Of a stretch of 64,000 nt of DNA, positions 7,954 through 17,555 are shown in pieces; the stretch's first letter is position 1; every line of letters begins with the position of its first letter. Where the stretch lies: NCBI RefSeq assembly GCF_001546115.1, contig NZ_KQ955210.1, positions 122,263 through 186,262 of the forward strand. The letters are read 5' to 3'. The notes under the pieces are model-generated. The model made no database searches, had not been told where the DNA came from, and saw only the letters and a program-made list of their open reading frames with translations. The position numbers and the translations under genes are program-made. The DNA is from Paracoccus aminovorans (GTDB lineage Bacteria; Pseudomonadota; Alphaproteobacteria; Rhodobacterales; Rhodobacteraceae).

Positions 7954-10900
7954 CAATACCCCTGTTGGTTCTTGATGATCTCGAACATCGCGAGGGTTGC
8001 ATCTCGATCTCGGTTGAAGAGCGGGAAGAGCACGTTCTTGACCTCCCGCTCGCGAACTGGGTCACCCTTCCAGCCGGCAGGGGCGTGTTCGCGGATGGCC
8101 CGGTCGATTTCGAGGGCGAGCTCCGCCCTTTGTTCCTCATCGGCAGGACAGGTGAACTTGTCAGCAGTCAGACTTTGGAGGTTGTTGAACACTACCGTAG
8201 CCTCACGATTTCCGTGGAGCCCGGCTGGCAAGTCTGGACCTGCTTCGCGCGCCGCCAGCTTTCGAACCAGCTCTTCCGCTTTTTTCAGAAACGCCTCGTA
8301 GGCTTCCGCACTATCGCGGCTCTGTTTGATTAAATCCTCAAGGAGTTTGGACATCTCATCGTAGAAGCGCGGGTCCGTGAGCTGATCACGAATAATAGTC
8401 TTTCGGATATTGTTTATGATGCCCTCTGCGACAGCCTTCTTTGACAGCTTGCCCTTCTCGTTGAGTTGTTTGGCAATGGCGTCGTGGATGCCAGTTTCGA
8501 TGATGGCTTGCGTTAGCGAAACGTTCGACAGTGCACCAAGCGTCTGCGCTGGGTCCGCTTGAATATAGGTGTTCAGCAGGTGCCGCATGTCCGCTTCATA
8601 CGGCTTGATGTCGAGTTCTTCTCCCGAGTGCCTTTTTATTGCGGCGCGGAGGTCGGTGTAGAAGTCAATTTCCTGCTGGATGTCCGTCTGCTCAGACGGG
8701 GTATACCCGGCTTCATCTAGATTCTGCGCAATCGCTGCATAAGCGCGGACAAAGGAGGCGACGGTCTTGTAGAATGAGACCCTGAGTGCCTCAGTCTCGC
8801 TCAAGGCGTTCGGGTCTCCGGCATCGCCACAGAAGTATCGCAAGAACTGCTCGATCTCCCTCGGAGGTGCCACTGGCGCACACAGGTAGTGAAGCGCTTC
8901 CCGCGCCGCGTCCAGGCGCGCCTTACCTTCCTCGAGCCAATTCTTGATCTCGACGTTGTTTTCTCCGCCGCTCCCTTCATCAACATCCAGCTCATCCGAG
9001 CTGTAGACCGCGATCGCGTGCTGTACGTCGCCGAACAGCTCCTTGAAGTCGACGATGTGGCCGTAATCCTTGTCGTCGCCATCGAGCCGGTTGGTCCGAC
9101 AGATCGCCTGGAACAACGTGTGGTCCCGCAGCTTGTCGTCGAGGTAGATGTAACTGCAACTCGGCGCGTCGAAGCCGGTGAGCAGCTTGGATACCACGAT
9201 CAGCAGCTTCATGTTCGCGGGTTCTTCGATGAAGCGCCGCTTGACCTCGGTCTCATAGGCTGTCGTGCTCTGGCCGCCCTTCAGCACGAATTTCGTGTAG
9301 GTGTCGTACTTGTACCGCTCGTCGCTGTTGGCGGGCTCCCTCGAGATCGCATTGTGGTTCGGCTCGAACGACGTGACGATTCCCACATGCGGCCCGAGCC
9401 GGGTGCTCTGGAATTCGCGATAGAATTCGCAGGCGTCGCGGATCGAGGAGGCTACCAGGATTGCGGTGCCTCGGTCGTCGCTCAGCCGCGGCTTCAGATC
9501 GAAGTCCTGCACGATCTCCGCGACGATCCGGCGTTTCCGTTCTGTCGCGCTGAGCAGCTCCTCCATGTTGGCCCAGCGTTTCCGCAGTACTGCCTTCTGG
9601 AAGTTGTTGAGGTTCCTGGTCTTCTTCTCGAACCAAGCGTCGATTGCTGCCGGGCTCGTCATGCGCTGCGGCACGTCGCGCGCCTCGTATTTCAGGTCGA
9701 GCACGACCTTATCCCGGACCGCTTCCTGAAACTTGTAGGTGTGGATGTAGGTGCCGAAGACCTCGCGCGTGGTCTCGCGGTCCTTGCGCAGCAACGGGGT
9801 GCCCGTAAAGCCGATGAAGATCGCGCCCTCGAGCCAGCGCTTCATCTGCTTGTTCATGTCGCCGCCCTGGGTGCGGTGGCACTCGTCCACGAACACGTAG
9901 AAGCGGCCGGTGACGCGCGGGGGCGGCCCCTTAAGCTCCGTCGTGTCGAACTTGTGGATCAGCGCGCAGATCAGTCGGGGCGAAGGCGCGCCCAGCCAGC
10001 TCACGAACTCGTCGCGGCGCGTCACCCGAGGCGATGGCGCATCGGCGCCAACGACGCCCGCGTTGCGCATCACGCCCTCGATCTGCTTGTCGAGCTCGTC
10101 GCGGTCGGTGATGACCAGCACACGGGCATCCGGCTCGCGTTCGAGAATCCATTTGGCCAGCAGCACCATCAGGATGCTCTTGCCAGACCCCTGGGTGTGC
10201 CAGATGACGCCGCCCTCGCGCTTGGCCAGCCGCTCCTGCGCCAGCTTCACGCCCACGAATTGGTGTTGCCGGGGTACTTTCTTGATGCCCGCGTCGAAGA
10301 TCACGAAGTTCCGGATCTGATCGAGCAGCCGGTCCTTGCGCAGCATTTGCGCAACGGGGCGGTCGAGAAGCGCACCGGCCACCAAATCGCCAGTCGGCGG
10401 CACCTCGTCGCGCCATTCGACGAACAGCGTTTCAGGCGTTCCGACCGTGCCGTAGCGCAGGCCCTGTGCATCGCTTCCTGCCAGCAGAAGCTGCGCGGTG
10501 GCGAAGAACGGGGCGTTGAAAATCTCGTCCTGGTTGGAAATCAGTTGCCGGATGCCGTCGCCGATTTCGACCGACGAACGTTTCAGCTCGATCACCGCGA
10601 CGGCGAGGCCGTTGAGGTAGACGACCAGATCGGGGCGCCGTTCGTGGCCGCCCTTCAGCGTCACCTCTTCGGCGAGGGCGAAGTCGTTGGCGGCGGGGTT
10701 GTCCCAGTTGATCAGGTGCACGGTCTTGTGCGGGGCGGCGACCGAGGTCTGCACGTCAACGCCATAGCGCAGCAGCGTGTAGGTGCGCAGGTTGGCCTGA
10801 TAGAGCGTGGTGCCGGTCACCTCGATCGCCTGCATCAGGCGCGTCAGGGCGGCGTTGATCTCGTCGTCGGAATAGCCGCGGGCGGAGAGGTTGGCGCGCA

Positions 10901-11048
10901 GCAGGTCAGGCTCGACACAGCGGTTGCCCGGACGGCCCGACCAGTCGCCGAGGTGCCGGTAGCCGAGACCGCCCTTGTCCTCTGGCGTGGTGATGTGGGC
11001 CGCAAGTCGGTCCTGCGTGACGCGCTCGCTACGGGGGCGTTCAGGCAT
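7953..11048 (-). CDS. hsdR: Type I restriction enzyme, R subunit
   Basis: HsdR is the translocating and cutting subunit of a type I complex (R2M2S). The 1031-residue protein shows an N-terminal nuclease domain with a D...ELK-type site (RRPDLVVYLNGLAVAVIELK), a Walker A motif HTQGSGKS, a DECH box (VFVDECHRTQ), and helicase motifs FTGTPL and ICRTNRLDG. The C-terminal part is helical. It overlaps hsdS by 8 nt and is translated from an ATG inside the end of hsdS. No damage is visible, so the system could be active. Confidence 0.95.
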   Translation of the reverse strand: MPERPRSERVTQDRLAAHITTPEDKGGLGYRHLGDWSGRPGNRCVEPDLLRANLSARGYSDDEINAALTRLMQAIEVTGTTLYQANLRTYTLLRYGVDVQTSVAAPHKTVHLINWDNPAANDFALAEEVTLKGGHERRPDLVVYLNGLAVAVIELKRSSVEIGDGIRQLISNQDEIFNAPFFATAQLLLAGSDAQGLRYGTVGTPETLFVEWRDEVPPTGDLVAGALLDRPVAQMLRKDRLLDQIRNFVIFDAGIKKVPRQHQFVGVKLAQERLAKREGGVIWHTQGSGKSILMVLLAKWILEREPDARVLVITDRDELDKQIEGVMRNAGVVGADAPSPRVTRRDEFVSWLGAPSPRLICALIHKFDTTELKGPPPRVTGRFYVFVDECHRTQGGDMNKQMKRWLEGAIFIGFTGTPLLRKDRETTREVFGTYIHTYKFQEAVRDKVVLDLKYEARDVPQRMTSPAAIDAWFEKKTRNLNNFQKAVLRKRWANMEELLSATERKRRIVAEIVQDFDLKPRLSDDRGTAILVASSIRDACEFYREFQSTRLGPHVGIVTSFEPNHNAISREPANSDERYKYDTYTKFVLKGGQSTTAYETEVKRRFIEEPANMKLLIVVSKLLTGFDAPSCSYIYLDDKLRDHTLFQAICRTNRLDGDDKDYGHIVDFKELFGDVQHAIAVYSSDELDVDEGSGGENNVEIKNWLEEGKARLDAAREALHYLCAPVAPPREIEQFLRYFCGDAGDPNALSETEALRVSFYKTVASFVRAYAAIAQNLDEAGYTPSEQTDIQQEIDFYTDLRAAIKRHSGEELDIKPYEADMRHLLNTYIQADPAQTLGALSNVSLTQAIIETGIHDAIAKQLNEKGKLSKKAVAEGIINNIRKTIIRDQLTDPRFYDEMSKLLEDLIKQSRDSAEAYEAFLKKAEELVRKLAAREAGPDLPAGLHGNREATVVFNNLQSLTADKFTCPADEEQRAELALEIDRAIREHAPAGWKGDPVREREVKNVLFPLFNRDRDATLAMFEIIKNQQGY

Positions 11049-12351
11049 GCGCCACCTCCAACGCGTCCAACGCCTCTCCTTGAACCGGCAGGCGCACGCG
11101 GCCGGTCAGCAAGGCCTGCATCATCCCCTGCTTGAGCGCTCGGGTCTTCTCGAGACGAGTCTTCAACGTGGCAATCTCTAGATCAAAATCTTCGATTGTC
11201 TTCACAATCGCTACTTGCTCCGCCTTCTCTGGCATAGGGATTGCGACCTTCATCAAAGCCTTTTTTGATATGTTGTATCTGGTAGAGCCTTGTGCCAATT
11301 CCTTGACTAGACGGCGGCCAGCATCACAACGCAAGTAGTGCACCAAGAAACGGCCATCTTGCTCACGTGGGTCAATTAGACGGAAGCCAAAGCAGAAGCT
11401 ATTCAAGTACAGTTCGGCATGATCTTCATCCATGAAAGCGCACAGCGCCACCTCTTCCGGCGTTTCTGAGGATCCATTAAACAGGATATCCCCTTTCAAT
11501 ACGCGATTCTGTTTTTCTGTTGGGCGAATGTGGACTAAGTCGAACGATGAAGGTTCGATAATTGAAGCCCCAACCACGCCCATGAATGTCACATAGCGCG
11601 CTTGACCAAGCCCGAAATCGGTCTTGGTCTTGCCAGTGAGGCCGCCATAGGTGCGACCAATCTCGCCAATCATCTTCTCCTCCCATGGAGAACTGAAGCC
11701 TGGCAGTCGGGTCTTGCCTGTCACCAAGCGCTGCATTGCGCCTGTACGAAGGTCACGCTTCTTAGCGATCAGCTCAGCTAAGCGCGCAATCGAGATATCA
11801 ATATCTAAGAGCGCTTGCGCTATGGCTCGCTGCTCGGCCACTGGCGGAACCGCCAGGATGGCAGCGGACAGCGAACGGCCGTTGGTCAAGGCCCGCGTCG
11901 TGTAGGTCGCCCGCGCAACGACTTGTCGGCGAAAGTACCGTGGCGAGAAGCAGTAGGCTTTGAACAGATCGTCAAGCCTGTCGCCCGTAGGTCGCGCGCG
12001 CAGGACGAACCCGCTGAATACGGTGTCCTCCGCCGGATCGAGCATCGCCGCAGCAACGCCAATCTCCTCAACGGTTTCAGACGTGCGGGTAAAGAACACG
12101 TCGCCCTTCCGCACCTCGAAGGCTTCCAGCTCGGACTTGGAAACGTCGACCCGCCCCTCGACCCGGTCAAGACGCAAGCCTGGATGCCGAAACACATCCA
12201 TGTAGTTCACGATGGGCGTGCCATAACCGAAATACTTCTTCGCCTTGTTCAGCCCGTTCTTGAACGTGAACAGGTCACCCAAGGGCACCGCGTCCCAGTC
12301 CTCGGGGATCGGGCCAATCTCGGTTTGCTTGTAACCGGGTCTCAGGTCCAT
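11041..12351 (-). CDS. hsdS: Type I restriction-modification specificity subunit
   Basis: HsdS selects the DNA target for both methylation and cleavage. The 436-residue product has the two-fold architecture expected: two target-recognition domains (starting near EIGPIPEDWDAVPLGDL and near LPGFSSPWEEKMIGEIG), each followed by a conserved helical region containing PPVAEQRAIAQALLDID and MPEKAEQVAIVKTIEDF. The local composition is more A+T-rich than its neighbours in the second recognition domain, usual for these fast-changing parts. It overlaps hsdM by 10 nt and hsdR by 8 nt. Confidence 0.94.
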   Translation of the reverse strand: MDLRPGYKQTEIGPIPEDWDAVPLGDLFTFKNGLNKAKKYFGYGTPIVNYMDVFRHPGLRLDRVEGRVDVSKSELEAFEVRKGDVFFTRTSETVEEIGVAAAMLDPAEDTVFSGFVLRARPTGDRLDDLFKAYCFSPRYFRRQVVARATYTTRALTNGRSLSAAILAVPPVAEQRAIAQALLDIDISIARLAELIAKKRDLRTGAMQRLVTGKTRLPGFSSPWEEKMIGEIGRTYGGLTGKTKTDFGLGQARYVTFMGVVGASIIEPSSFDLVHIRPTEKQNRVLKGDILFNGSSETPEEVALCAFMDEDHAELYLNSFCFGFRLIDPREQDGRFLVHYLRCDAGRRLVKELAQGSTRYNISKKALMKVAIPMPEKAEQVAIVKTIEDFDLEIATLKTRLEKTRALKQGMMQALLTGRVRLPVQGEALDALEVAHA

Positions 12352-14834
12352 GCGGCCCCCATCGCCTTCAGATGGGTTGCGACACGGGCGGCAAGCAGAT
12401 CGACCTCTTCTTCCAGCTTGGGCAGCGGCATGGCATACCGCTCGGCCAGCCCCTTGACCCGGGTGGACAGGGCTTGCGCCACATGCGCGACCTCATCGGT
12501 AACGCGGCCCTCGATGGTGTCGAGCCACTTGTCCGCGACCACCAGCGTCTTGGCCTCGTCCTCGGTCAGCGTGCCATAGCGGTCGTGCACCATTTTCCAC
12601 AGGGCATCGTCCGCCGCCTTGCGCTTCTTCTTCGTGGCGTCGAGCGCGGTCATCCCCTTCTGGTAGGCCTCAAGCGCTTCCCGTTCATCGGCCATGTCCG
12701 GGTCGCGGCCGATCTCCTTCAGCCGGGCCTTCAGCGCCTTGACGGTGATCTTCTGCTTGTCGCCTTCGCCCTCGATCACCTCGGCCAGTAGCCCGTCCTC
12801 GCCCGCGCCCTCTTCAAGCTTTTCGGCAAGGTCCTGTTCCAGTTCCGCGATCTGCACGTCGAACGCATCAATCTCGGCCTGCTCGGCCGCGAAGAACCGC
12901 GCCACCATCAGGCGGGCCGGAATGAGGTCCGAAGTGAACCGCCGCCGCCCGAGGACGTAATCGCCCGGCTCCGGCCAGGCGAGCTTGCCGTCCTTGTTCT
13001 TGCGCTTGACGATCTCGCGCGGCTTGGCGCCGGCGACCCATCCGGTGGCCGCGATGACATAGGAATCGTCCTGCAGCGCCTCGGCCCAGTAGTCCATCAG
13101 ATGCTGGTATACGTCATAGGGGTCGACCAGCGGCACCTTGCGGAAGGCTTCGAGCAGGTCCTCGGAAATGGTTTCGATCAGCTCCTTCGGCTGATCGCCG
13201 GGAGCGAAGGCCCGGCAGGCAGCATCCGTCCTGCCCCGCCAAGCGGCGAAGGTTCCCGCGGCTGCGGCGGTGAATGTACGGAATTCCTCATGCTCCTCGA
13301 TACCAGCCTTCACCTCGGCGATCGGGCGGGTCAGCGACAGGTAACCGGGCCTCAGGTCTTCGAAGAGTTCACCGCGCAGCGACGGCATGACCTTCCACCA
13401 GCCTTCCAGCGCGTCGATGTCCCGTTTCGGGATGCCGCCCTGCAGATGCGCGTCGATGTCGTGGATATCCTCGGGCTCCGAGGTGTCGATGTAGCGCGCC
13501 AGGTTGAGGTTGAACGCGTTGCGCGGGTCGGCGATTTCGTCAAAGGGCACCATGCGGGCATAGCCCGGCGCGTCCGCGCCCTTGCGGTAGGTGTCGACGA
13601 TGCGGTGGATGTCCTGCTCGCGCAGGCGGTTCTTGGCGCCGTCCTTGCGGAACCCCTTGGACGCGTCGATCATGAAGATCCCGCGCCGGGCGGTGGCATT
13701 TTCCTTGTCGAGAACGACGATGCAAGCCGGGATGCCCGTGCCAAAGAACAGGTTTGGCGGCAGACCGATGATCGCCTTGAGATAACCGGACTTGATCAGC
13801 GCCTCGCGGAGGTCGGCCTCGGCATTGCCACGGAACAGCACGCCATGGGGAAGAATGCAGGCGGCCTTACCGCTGCTTTTCATGGTGCGGATGATGTGCA
13901 GCAGATAGGCGTAGTCGCCCTGTTTTTTGGGCGGAGCGCCCCATTCGAACCGCTTATGCTTGTCCGTAATGGCGCCCTTTTCGTCATAGCTGAAGCCAGT
14001 GCTCCATGCCTTGTCCGAGAACGGCGGATTGGCGACGACGTAGTCGTATGTCCGCAGGCGCTCCCCCTCGAGGAACTTGGGGGTCGTCAGGGTGTTGCCC
14101 GCCACGATCTTTGCCGTCGGGAAGTCGTGCAGGATCATGTTCATGCGGGCGAGACCGGCGGTGGTCACGTCCTTTTCCTGGCCTTCGAGCGTGATCCGCT
14201 TGCCCGCCTCGGCCGCAACCTTGAGGAGCAGAGAGCCCGATCCGCATGTGGGGTCATATGCGGTGGTTCCAGCAACGGTGTTCTTCGGCGAGATACCGAT
14301 CACCTTGGCGATGATCCGGCTGACCTCCGACGGGGTGTAGAACTGCCCCTTGCTCTTGCCGCTTTCGGTCGCGAAATGGCGCATGAGGTATTCATAGGCG
14401 TCGCCCAGAATATCGTCATGGTCCGCTCGGTTCTTCGCGAAATTCAGATCCGGGCTCGAGAAAATGGAAATCAGACGACCAAGCCGGTCAACACGGTCAT
14501 TGCCTTCACCAAGTTTGTTCGGATCGTTGAAGTCGGGAAAATCTGTTCGCGCCAGCATCTCGTTGGCATCAACGAGCGGCTGAATCACCTGCGTATTGAT
14601 CAGATCCCCAATATTCGGATTTCCCGTAAGGGCCGCCATGTCACTGAAGCTCGCGCCCTTCGGAATGATGATTGGTGGCTCGAGATCATCGCTGTCCCCA
14701 TATTTGTCAGAGACATATTTGATAAACAGCATGAACAGGACATAGTCTTTGTATTGACTCGCATCCATTCCGCCGCGGAGCTCGTCGCATGATGCCCAGA
14801 GCGAGGAATAAAGATCTGATTTCTTGACTGCCAT
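12342..14834 (-). CDS. hsdM: Type I restriction-modification N6-adenine methyltransferase, long form
   Basis: HsdM methylates adenine to protect host DNA. The 830-residue protein begins with the HsdM N-terminal domain (LWASCDELRGGMDASQYKDY), followed by the SAM-binding motif YDPTCGSGSLLLKVA and the catalytic NPPF (VANPPFSDKAW). Ordinary HsdM is about 500-550 residues; here roughly 300 extra C-terminal residues include charged, probably coiled-coil segments (AEQAEIDAFDVQIAELEQDL). I chose the start MAVKKSDLYSS by family pattern; the frame is open upstream to 14942 with no better start. It is the first gene of the hsdM-hsdS-hsdR-peptidase operon. Confidence 0.93.
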   Translation of the reverse strand: MAVKKSDLYSSLWASCDELRGGMDASQYKDYVLFMLFIKYVSDKYGDSDDLEPPIIIPKGASFSDMAALTGNPNIGDLINTQVIQPLVDANEMLARTDFPDFNDPNKLGEGNDRVDRLGRLISIFSSPDLNFAKNRADHDDILGDAYEYLMRHFATESGKSKGQFYTPSEVSRIIAKVIGISPKNTVAGTTAYDPTCGSGSLLLKVAAEAGKRITLEGQEKDVTTAGLARMNMILHDFPTAKIVAGNTLTTPKFLEGERLRTYDYVVANPPFSDKAWSTGFSYDEKGAITDKHKRFEWGAPPKKQGDYAYLLHIIRTMKSSGKAACILPHGVLFRGNAEADLREALIKSGYLKAIIGLPPNLFFGTGIPACIVVLDKENATARRGIFMIDASKGFRKDGAKNRLREQDIHRIVDTYRKGADAPGYARMVPFDEIADPRNAFNLNLARYIDTSEPEDIHDIDAHLQGGIPKRDIDALEGWWKVMPSLRGELFEDLRPGYLSLTRPIAEVKAGIEEHEEFRTFTAAAAGTFAAWRGRTDAACRAFAPGDQPKELIETISEDLLEAFRKVPLVDPYDVYQHLMDYWAEALQDDSYVIAATGWVAGAKPREIVKRKNKDGKLAWPEPGDYVLGRRRFTSDLIPARLMVARFFAAEQAEIDAFDVQIAELEQDLAEKLEEGAGEDGLLAEVIEGEGDKQKITVKALKARLKEIGRDPDMADEREALEAYQKGMTALDATKKKRKAADDALWKMVHDRYGTLTEDEAKTLVVADKWLDTIEGRVTDEVAHVAQALSTRVKGLAERYAMPLPKLEEEVDLLAARVATHLKAMGAAWT

Positions 14835-14988
14835 TTCGTCTTTTCGGCCCCATGTCGTCGAAGAAGGCCATGAGGGCTCTTCGGGTTGATTGTGATTTTC
14901 CGGGCCAGAGTAGCGATCGAGGGGGCCGCCTTCCAGCGCCAACTGCCATGGAGTGCCAGTGGCTTACGTTGCGAGAACGCTGTGGCGG

Positions 14989-15390
14989 CTACGAATGATT
15001 GCGGTCGAGCTCGATTGCCGCGCCTTGGCTCATCCACTCCACCGGGAACGGCTCCAGCACCCGCGCCAGTGTCACCTCCGGCCGCTGCCTTCCGTCCAGA
15101 ATCGCCTCAACGATGTCTGGCGCCAGCAGGGTCAGGCGCAGGACCCGGGCCATGTAAGTGAAGGCGATCCCTTCCTTCTCAGCCAGCTCGGAAATCGACG
15201 CGAACTCGCCCGACTCCAGCATCCGCTTCCAGCGGAACGCGCGGGCCAACGCCTTAACCACCGTGTTGTCCGTCCGCCGCGGTTGCGTGGCGCCCTCGGG
15301 CATCTGCATCTCCTTCCGCCCGCCACGCTTCACGATCCTGAATGGGACGTGGAGAGTAACCGTCTCCGGGATCGGAGCACCGCGGGTCAT
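14989..15390 (-). CDS. Small conserved protein of the recombinase operon, HTH-like
   Basis: The 133-residue protein has a KALARAFRWKRMLESGEFAS / ISELAEKEGIAFTYMARVLR segment that reads like a helix-turn-helix similar to ParB-type HTHs, followed by LLAPDIVEAILDGRQ. It starts inside the recombinase stop codon (ATGA overlap) and is the last gene of the operon. It may help the recombinase choose sites or direction. The function is inferred from fold-like pattern and position only. Confidence 0.75.
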   Translation of the reverse strand: MTRGAPIPETVTLHVPFRIVKRGGRKEMQMPEGATQPRRTDNTVVKALARAFRWKRMLESGEFASISELAEKEGIAFTYMARVLRLTLLAPDIVEAILDGRQRPEVTLARVLEPFPVEWMSQGAAIELDRNHS

Positions 15391-16712
15391 GCTGCCGCCT
15401 CGATGCCACCGGCCAGCATCACGCGGGCGAGGCCGCCGAGCCCGTCGACGCGCAGGCGGACGTTGAGCCCGTCAGAGCCGATGTCCACGCGCTCAACCAT
15501 CAGCGCCACGATGCGCGCCTGCTCGGCGGGGAAGAGTTCCTCCCACAGCGGGTCGATCTGCTGCAAGGCCACGCGAGCCTCGGCCTCAGTAATGGCGGTG
15601 GCATGGGCGCAGGCGGCCTTCCACGTGCCCGCCACGATCTCGGGCTGGCGGAAGACGGCGCGCAGCTGGTCGATGACGGCGGCCTCGATCTCGCCCGCGG
15701 GCACGCGGCCGACGGGACACGATCCGGCACCATGCTTCAGTACCGTCTGGCTGACATAGTAGCGGTAGAGCTTGCCGCCCTTTCGGGTGTGGGTCGGCGA
15801 GAACGCCGCGCCATCTGGGCCGAACAGCAGCCCCTTCAGCAGCGCGGGCGTGTCGGAGCGGGTGCGGGCGGCGCGCTTGCGTGGGCTCTCCTGCAGGATG
15901 GCGTGGACGCGGTCCCACATCTCGCGGTCGACGATGGCGTCGTGCTCGCCGGGATAGCTCTCGCCCTTGTGGACCGCCTCGCCGATGTAGGCGCGGTTGC
16001 TCAGCATCCGGTAGATGTATTTCTTGTCGATCCGATTGCCGCGCGGCGTCCGGATGCCGCGCGCGCCGACCTCTCGCGCCAGCTCCGTGCAGGACCCGAT
16101 CTCGAGGAAGCGCGCGAAGATCCAGCGCACATGCGCGACGGCTTCTTCGTCGATGACCAGCTTTCGGTTCTCGACGCGGTATCCATAGGGCGGCACCCCA
16201 CCCATCCACATGCCCTTTTTCCGGCTGGCGGCGACCTTGTCGCGGATGCGCTCGGCCGTCACCTCGCGCTCGAACTGGGCGAAGGACAGCAGGATGTTCA
16301 GCGTCAGCCGACCCATGGACGTGGTCGTGTTGAACGACTGGGTGACGGAGACGAAAGTCACGCCGTTCCGGTCGAACACCTCGACCAGCTTGGCGAAGTC
16401 GGCCAGCGAGCGGCTCAGGCGGTCGATCTTGTAGACCACGACGACATCGACCAGCCCGTCCTCGATGTCTTCCAGAAGTCGCTTGAGGCCGGGCCGTTCC
16501 AGCGTCCCGCCCGAGATGCCGCCGTCGTCATACTGATCGCGGACCAGCACCCAGCCTTCCGACCGCTGGCTGGCGATGTAGGCTTCGCATGCCTCGCGCT
16601 GGGCGTGGAGCGAGTTGAACTCCTGCTCCAGCCCTTCCTCGGAGGATTTCCGAGTGTAGACAGCACACCGCAGCTTGCGGACGACCTTCGATTTTTCAGG
16701 CGGCTTCGTCAT
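15387..16712 (-). CDS. Large serine recombinase
   Basis: A 441-residue site-specific recombinase that cuts DNA through a 5'-phosphoserine link. The resolvase domain starts RCAVYTRKSSEEGLEQEFNS, where the catalytic Ser is in the RKSS motif, and includes VVVVYKIDRLSRS and the E-helix NILLSFAQFEREVTAERIRD. A recombinase domain follows (PPYGYRVENRKLVIDEE, YRMLSNRAYIGE). The usual Cys-rich zinc ribbon and coiled coil seem reduced here. The start MTKPPEKSKV at 16712 overlaps the preceding DUF2924 stop (ATGA). It is the most likely integrase of the neighbouring prophage. Confidence 0.93.
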   Translation of the reverse strand: MTKPPEKSKVVRKLRCAVYTRKSSEEGLEQEFNSLHAQREACEAYIASQRSEGWVLVRDQYDDGGISGGTLERPGLKRLLEDIEDGLVDVVVVYKIDRLSRSLADFAKLVEVFDRNGVTFVSVTQSFNTTTSMGRLTLNILLSFAQFEREVTAERIRDKVAASRKKGMWMGGVPPYGYRVENRKLVIDEEAVAHVRWIFARFLEIGSCTELAREVGARGIRTPRGNRIDKKYIYRMLSNRAYIGEAVHKGESYPGEHDAIVDREMWDRVHAILQESPRKRAARTRSDTPALLKGLLFGPDGAAFSPTHTRKGGKLYRYYVSQTVLKHGAGSCPVGRVPAGEIEAAVIDQLRAVFRQPEIVAGTWKAACAHATAITEAEARVALQQIDPLWEELFPAEQARIVALMVERVDIGSDGLNVRLRVDGLGGLARVMLAGGIEAAA

Positions 16713-17164
16713 GTCCGCCCCCTGTGGTTCTTGAGGCCGAAGAACACCCAGCCGTTCCAGCGCGTGCCGGTGATGGCACGCGCGATGGCGGACAGCGACT
16801 TGAAGGGCCGCCCTTGCCATTCGAAGCCGTCGGCGGTGACGGTGACGATCTGTTCGACGCCCTGCCACTCGCGCAGCAGCCGTGTGCCGGTGATCGGGCG
16901 GTCGCGATCGGCGCGGATGCCGCGCTTCCTCTTGTCCCCGCCGTCCAGTTCCTCGCCTAGCCGTTCCAGCCGCCGGATTGTCTCGGGCTTCAGCCCGCCA
17001 TAGGCCAGTTCCTGGATGCGATAGGCGATGCGGCTTTCGAGATAGCGGCGGTTGAACGGCGGCGGCTCGCTGTCGAACAACTCGCGCCACTGCTTCTTCA
17101 GCTCCTGCGTCGTGGCGGTCTTCAGCGCGGCCAGGCGCGCGGGGATGGGATCGTGGGTCGTCAT
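16709..17164 (-). CDS. DUF2924 family protein
   Basis: The 151-residue basic protein (MTTHDPIPARLAALKTATT...; later WQGVEQIVTVTADGFEWQGR and SAIARAITGTRWNGWVFFGL) matches the DUF2924 family, which in alphaproteobacterial prophages and islands almost always precedes a serine recombinase. The C-terminal part resembles a small DNA-binding fold. It overlaps both neighbours by ATGA, indicating translational coupling. A longer in-frame start (17200) is possible but lies in the coding region of the upstream small gene. Confidence 0.85.
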   Translation of the reverse strand: MTTHDPIPARLAALKTATTQELKKQWRELFDSEPPPFNRRYLESRIAYRIQELAYGGLKPETIRRLERLGEELDGGDKRKRGIRADRDRPITGTRLLREWQGVEQIVTVTADGFEWQGRPFKSLSAIARAITGTRWNGWVFFGLKNHRGRT

Positions 17165-17364
17165 GCAGTTCTCCGGTGAGTTGGAGTTGCATGACGGCAT
17201 TGGTCGGGCGGATAGTGTAGGTAACTTTCTCCAGTATCGTCAGATACTTCGCCCTTCTCCCGCATGCGCAACCGAACAAGCCCGAGCGCCAACAGGCCGC
17301 AGAGCTCGGCGCGGCGCTCGGCGGGCGTCATGTGGTCGGGAGGGAGCGGGTTCGGGCGTTTCAT
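17161..17364 (-). CDS. Small conserved protein, first gene of the recombinase operon
   Basis: A 67-residue protein (MKRPNPLPPDHMTPAERRAE...) with a helical AELCGLLALGLVRLRMRE core. Its stop overlaps the DUF2924 start (ATGA). Small proteins with a PxxxMTPAERRAELC start are common at this position in alphaproteobacterial recombinase operons. The role is unknown. The operon promoter should lie in 17365-17555, shared with the divergent 731-residue gene. Confidence 0.7.
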   Translation of the reverse strand: MKRPNPLPPDHMTPAERRAELCGLLALGLVRLRMREKGEVSDDTGESYLHYPPDQCRHATPTHRRTA

Positions 17365-17555
17365 GTCTCGGTGGCTATGCTCGGTGGTGTCGTTACCGAT
17401 CAAAAGCCACCCAGCCGCCCGGGACAGGACATCTCAGAAGAACGGAATGCAGAAATGCGAACAGGGAGAGAACATCAGGGCTTGCCGATCACGGATATGT
17501 CCATGATTATCGTGGGTTGAATTAATCGAGAGCAGTTGTTCATTGAGGTGAGTTC

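Noticed and set aside
8889..11135. A 748-codon frame on the plus strand opposite hsdR
   Set aside because: HsdR motifs on the minus strand are complete; the opposite frame has no recognisable domain.
13101..14792. A 563-codon frame on the plus strand opposite hsdM
   Set aside because: It is the shadow of a methyltransferase gene with clear catalytic motifs and shows no domain of its own.
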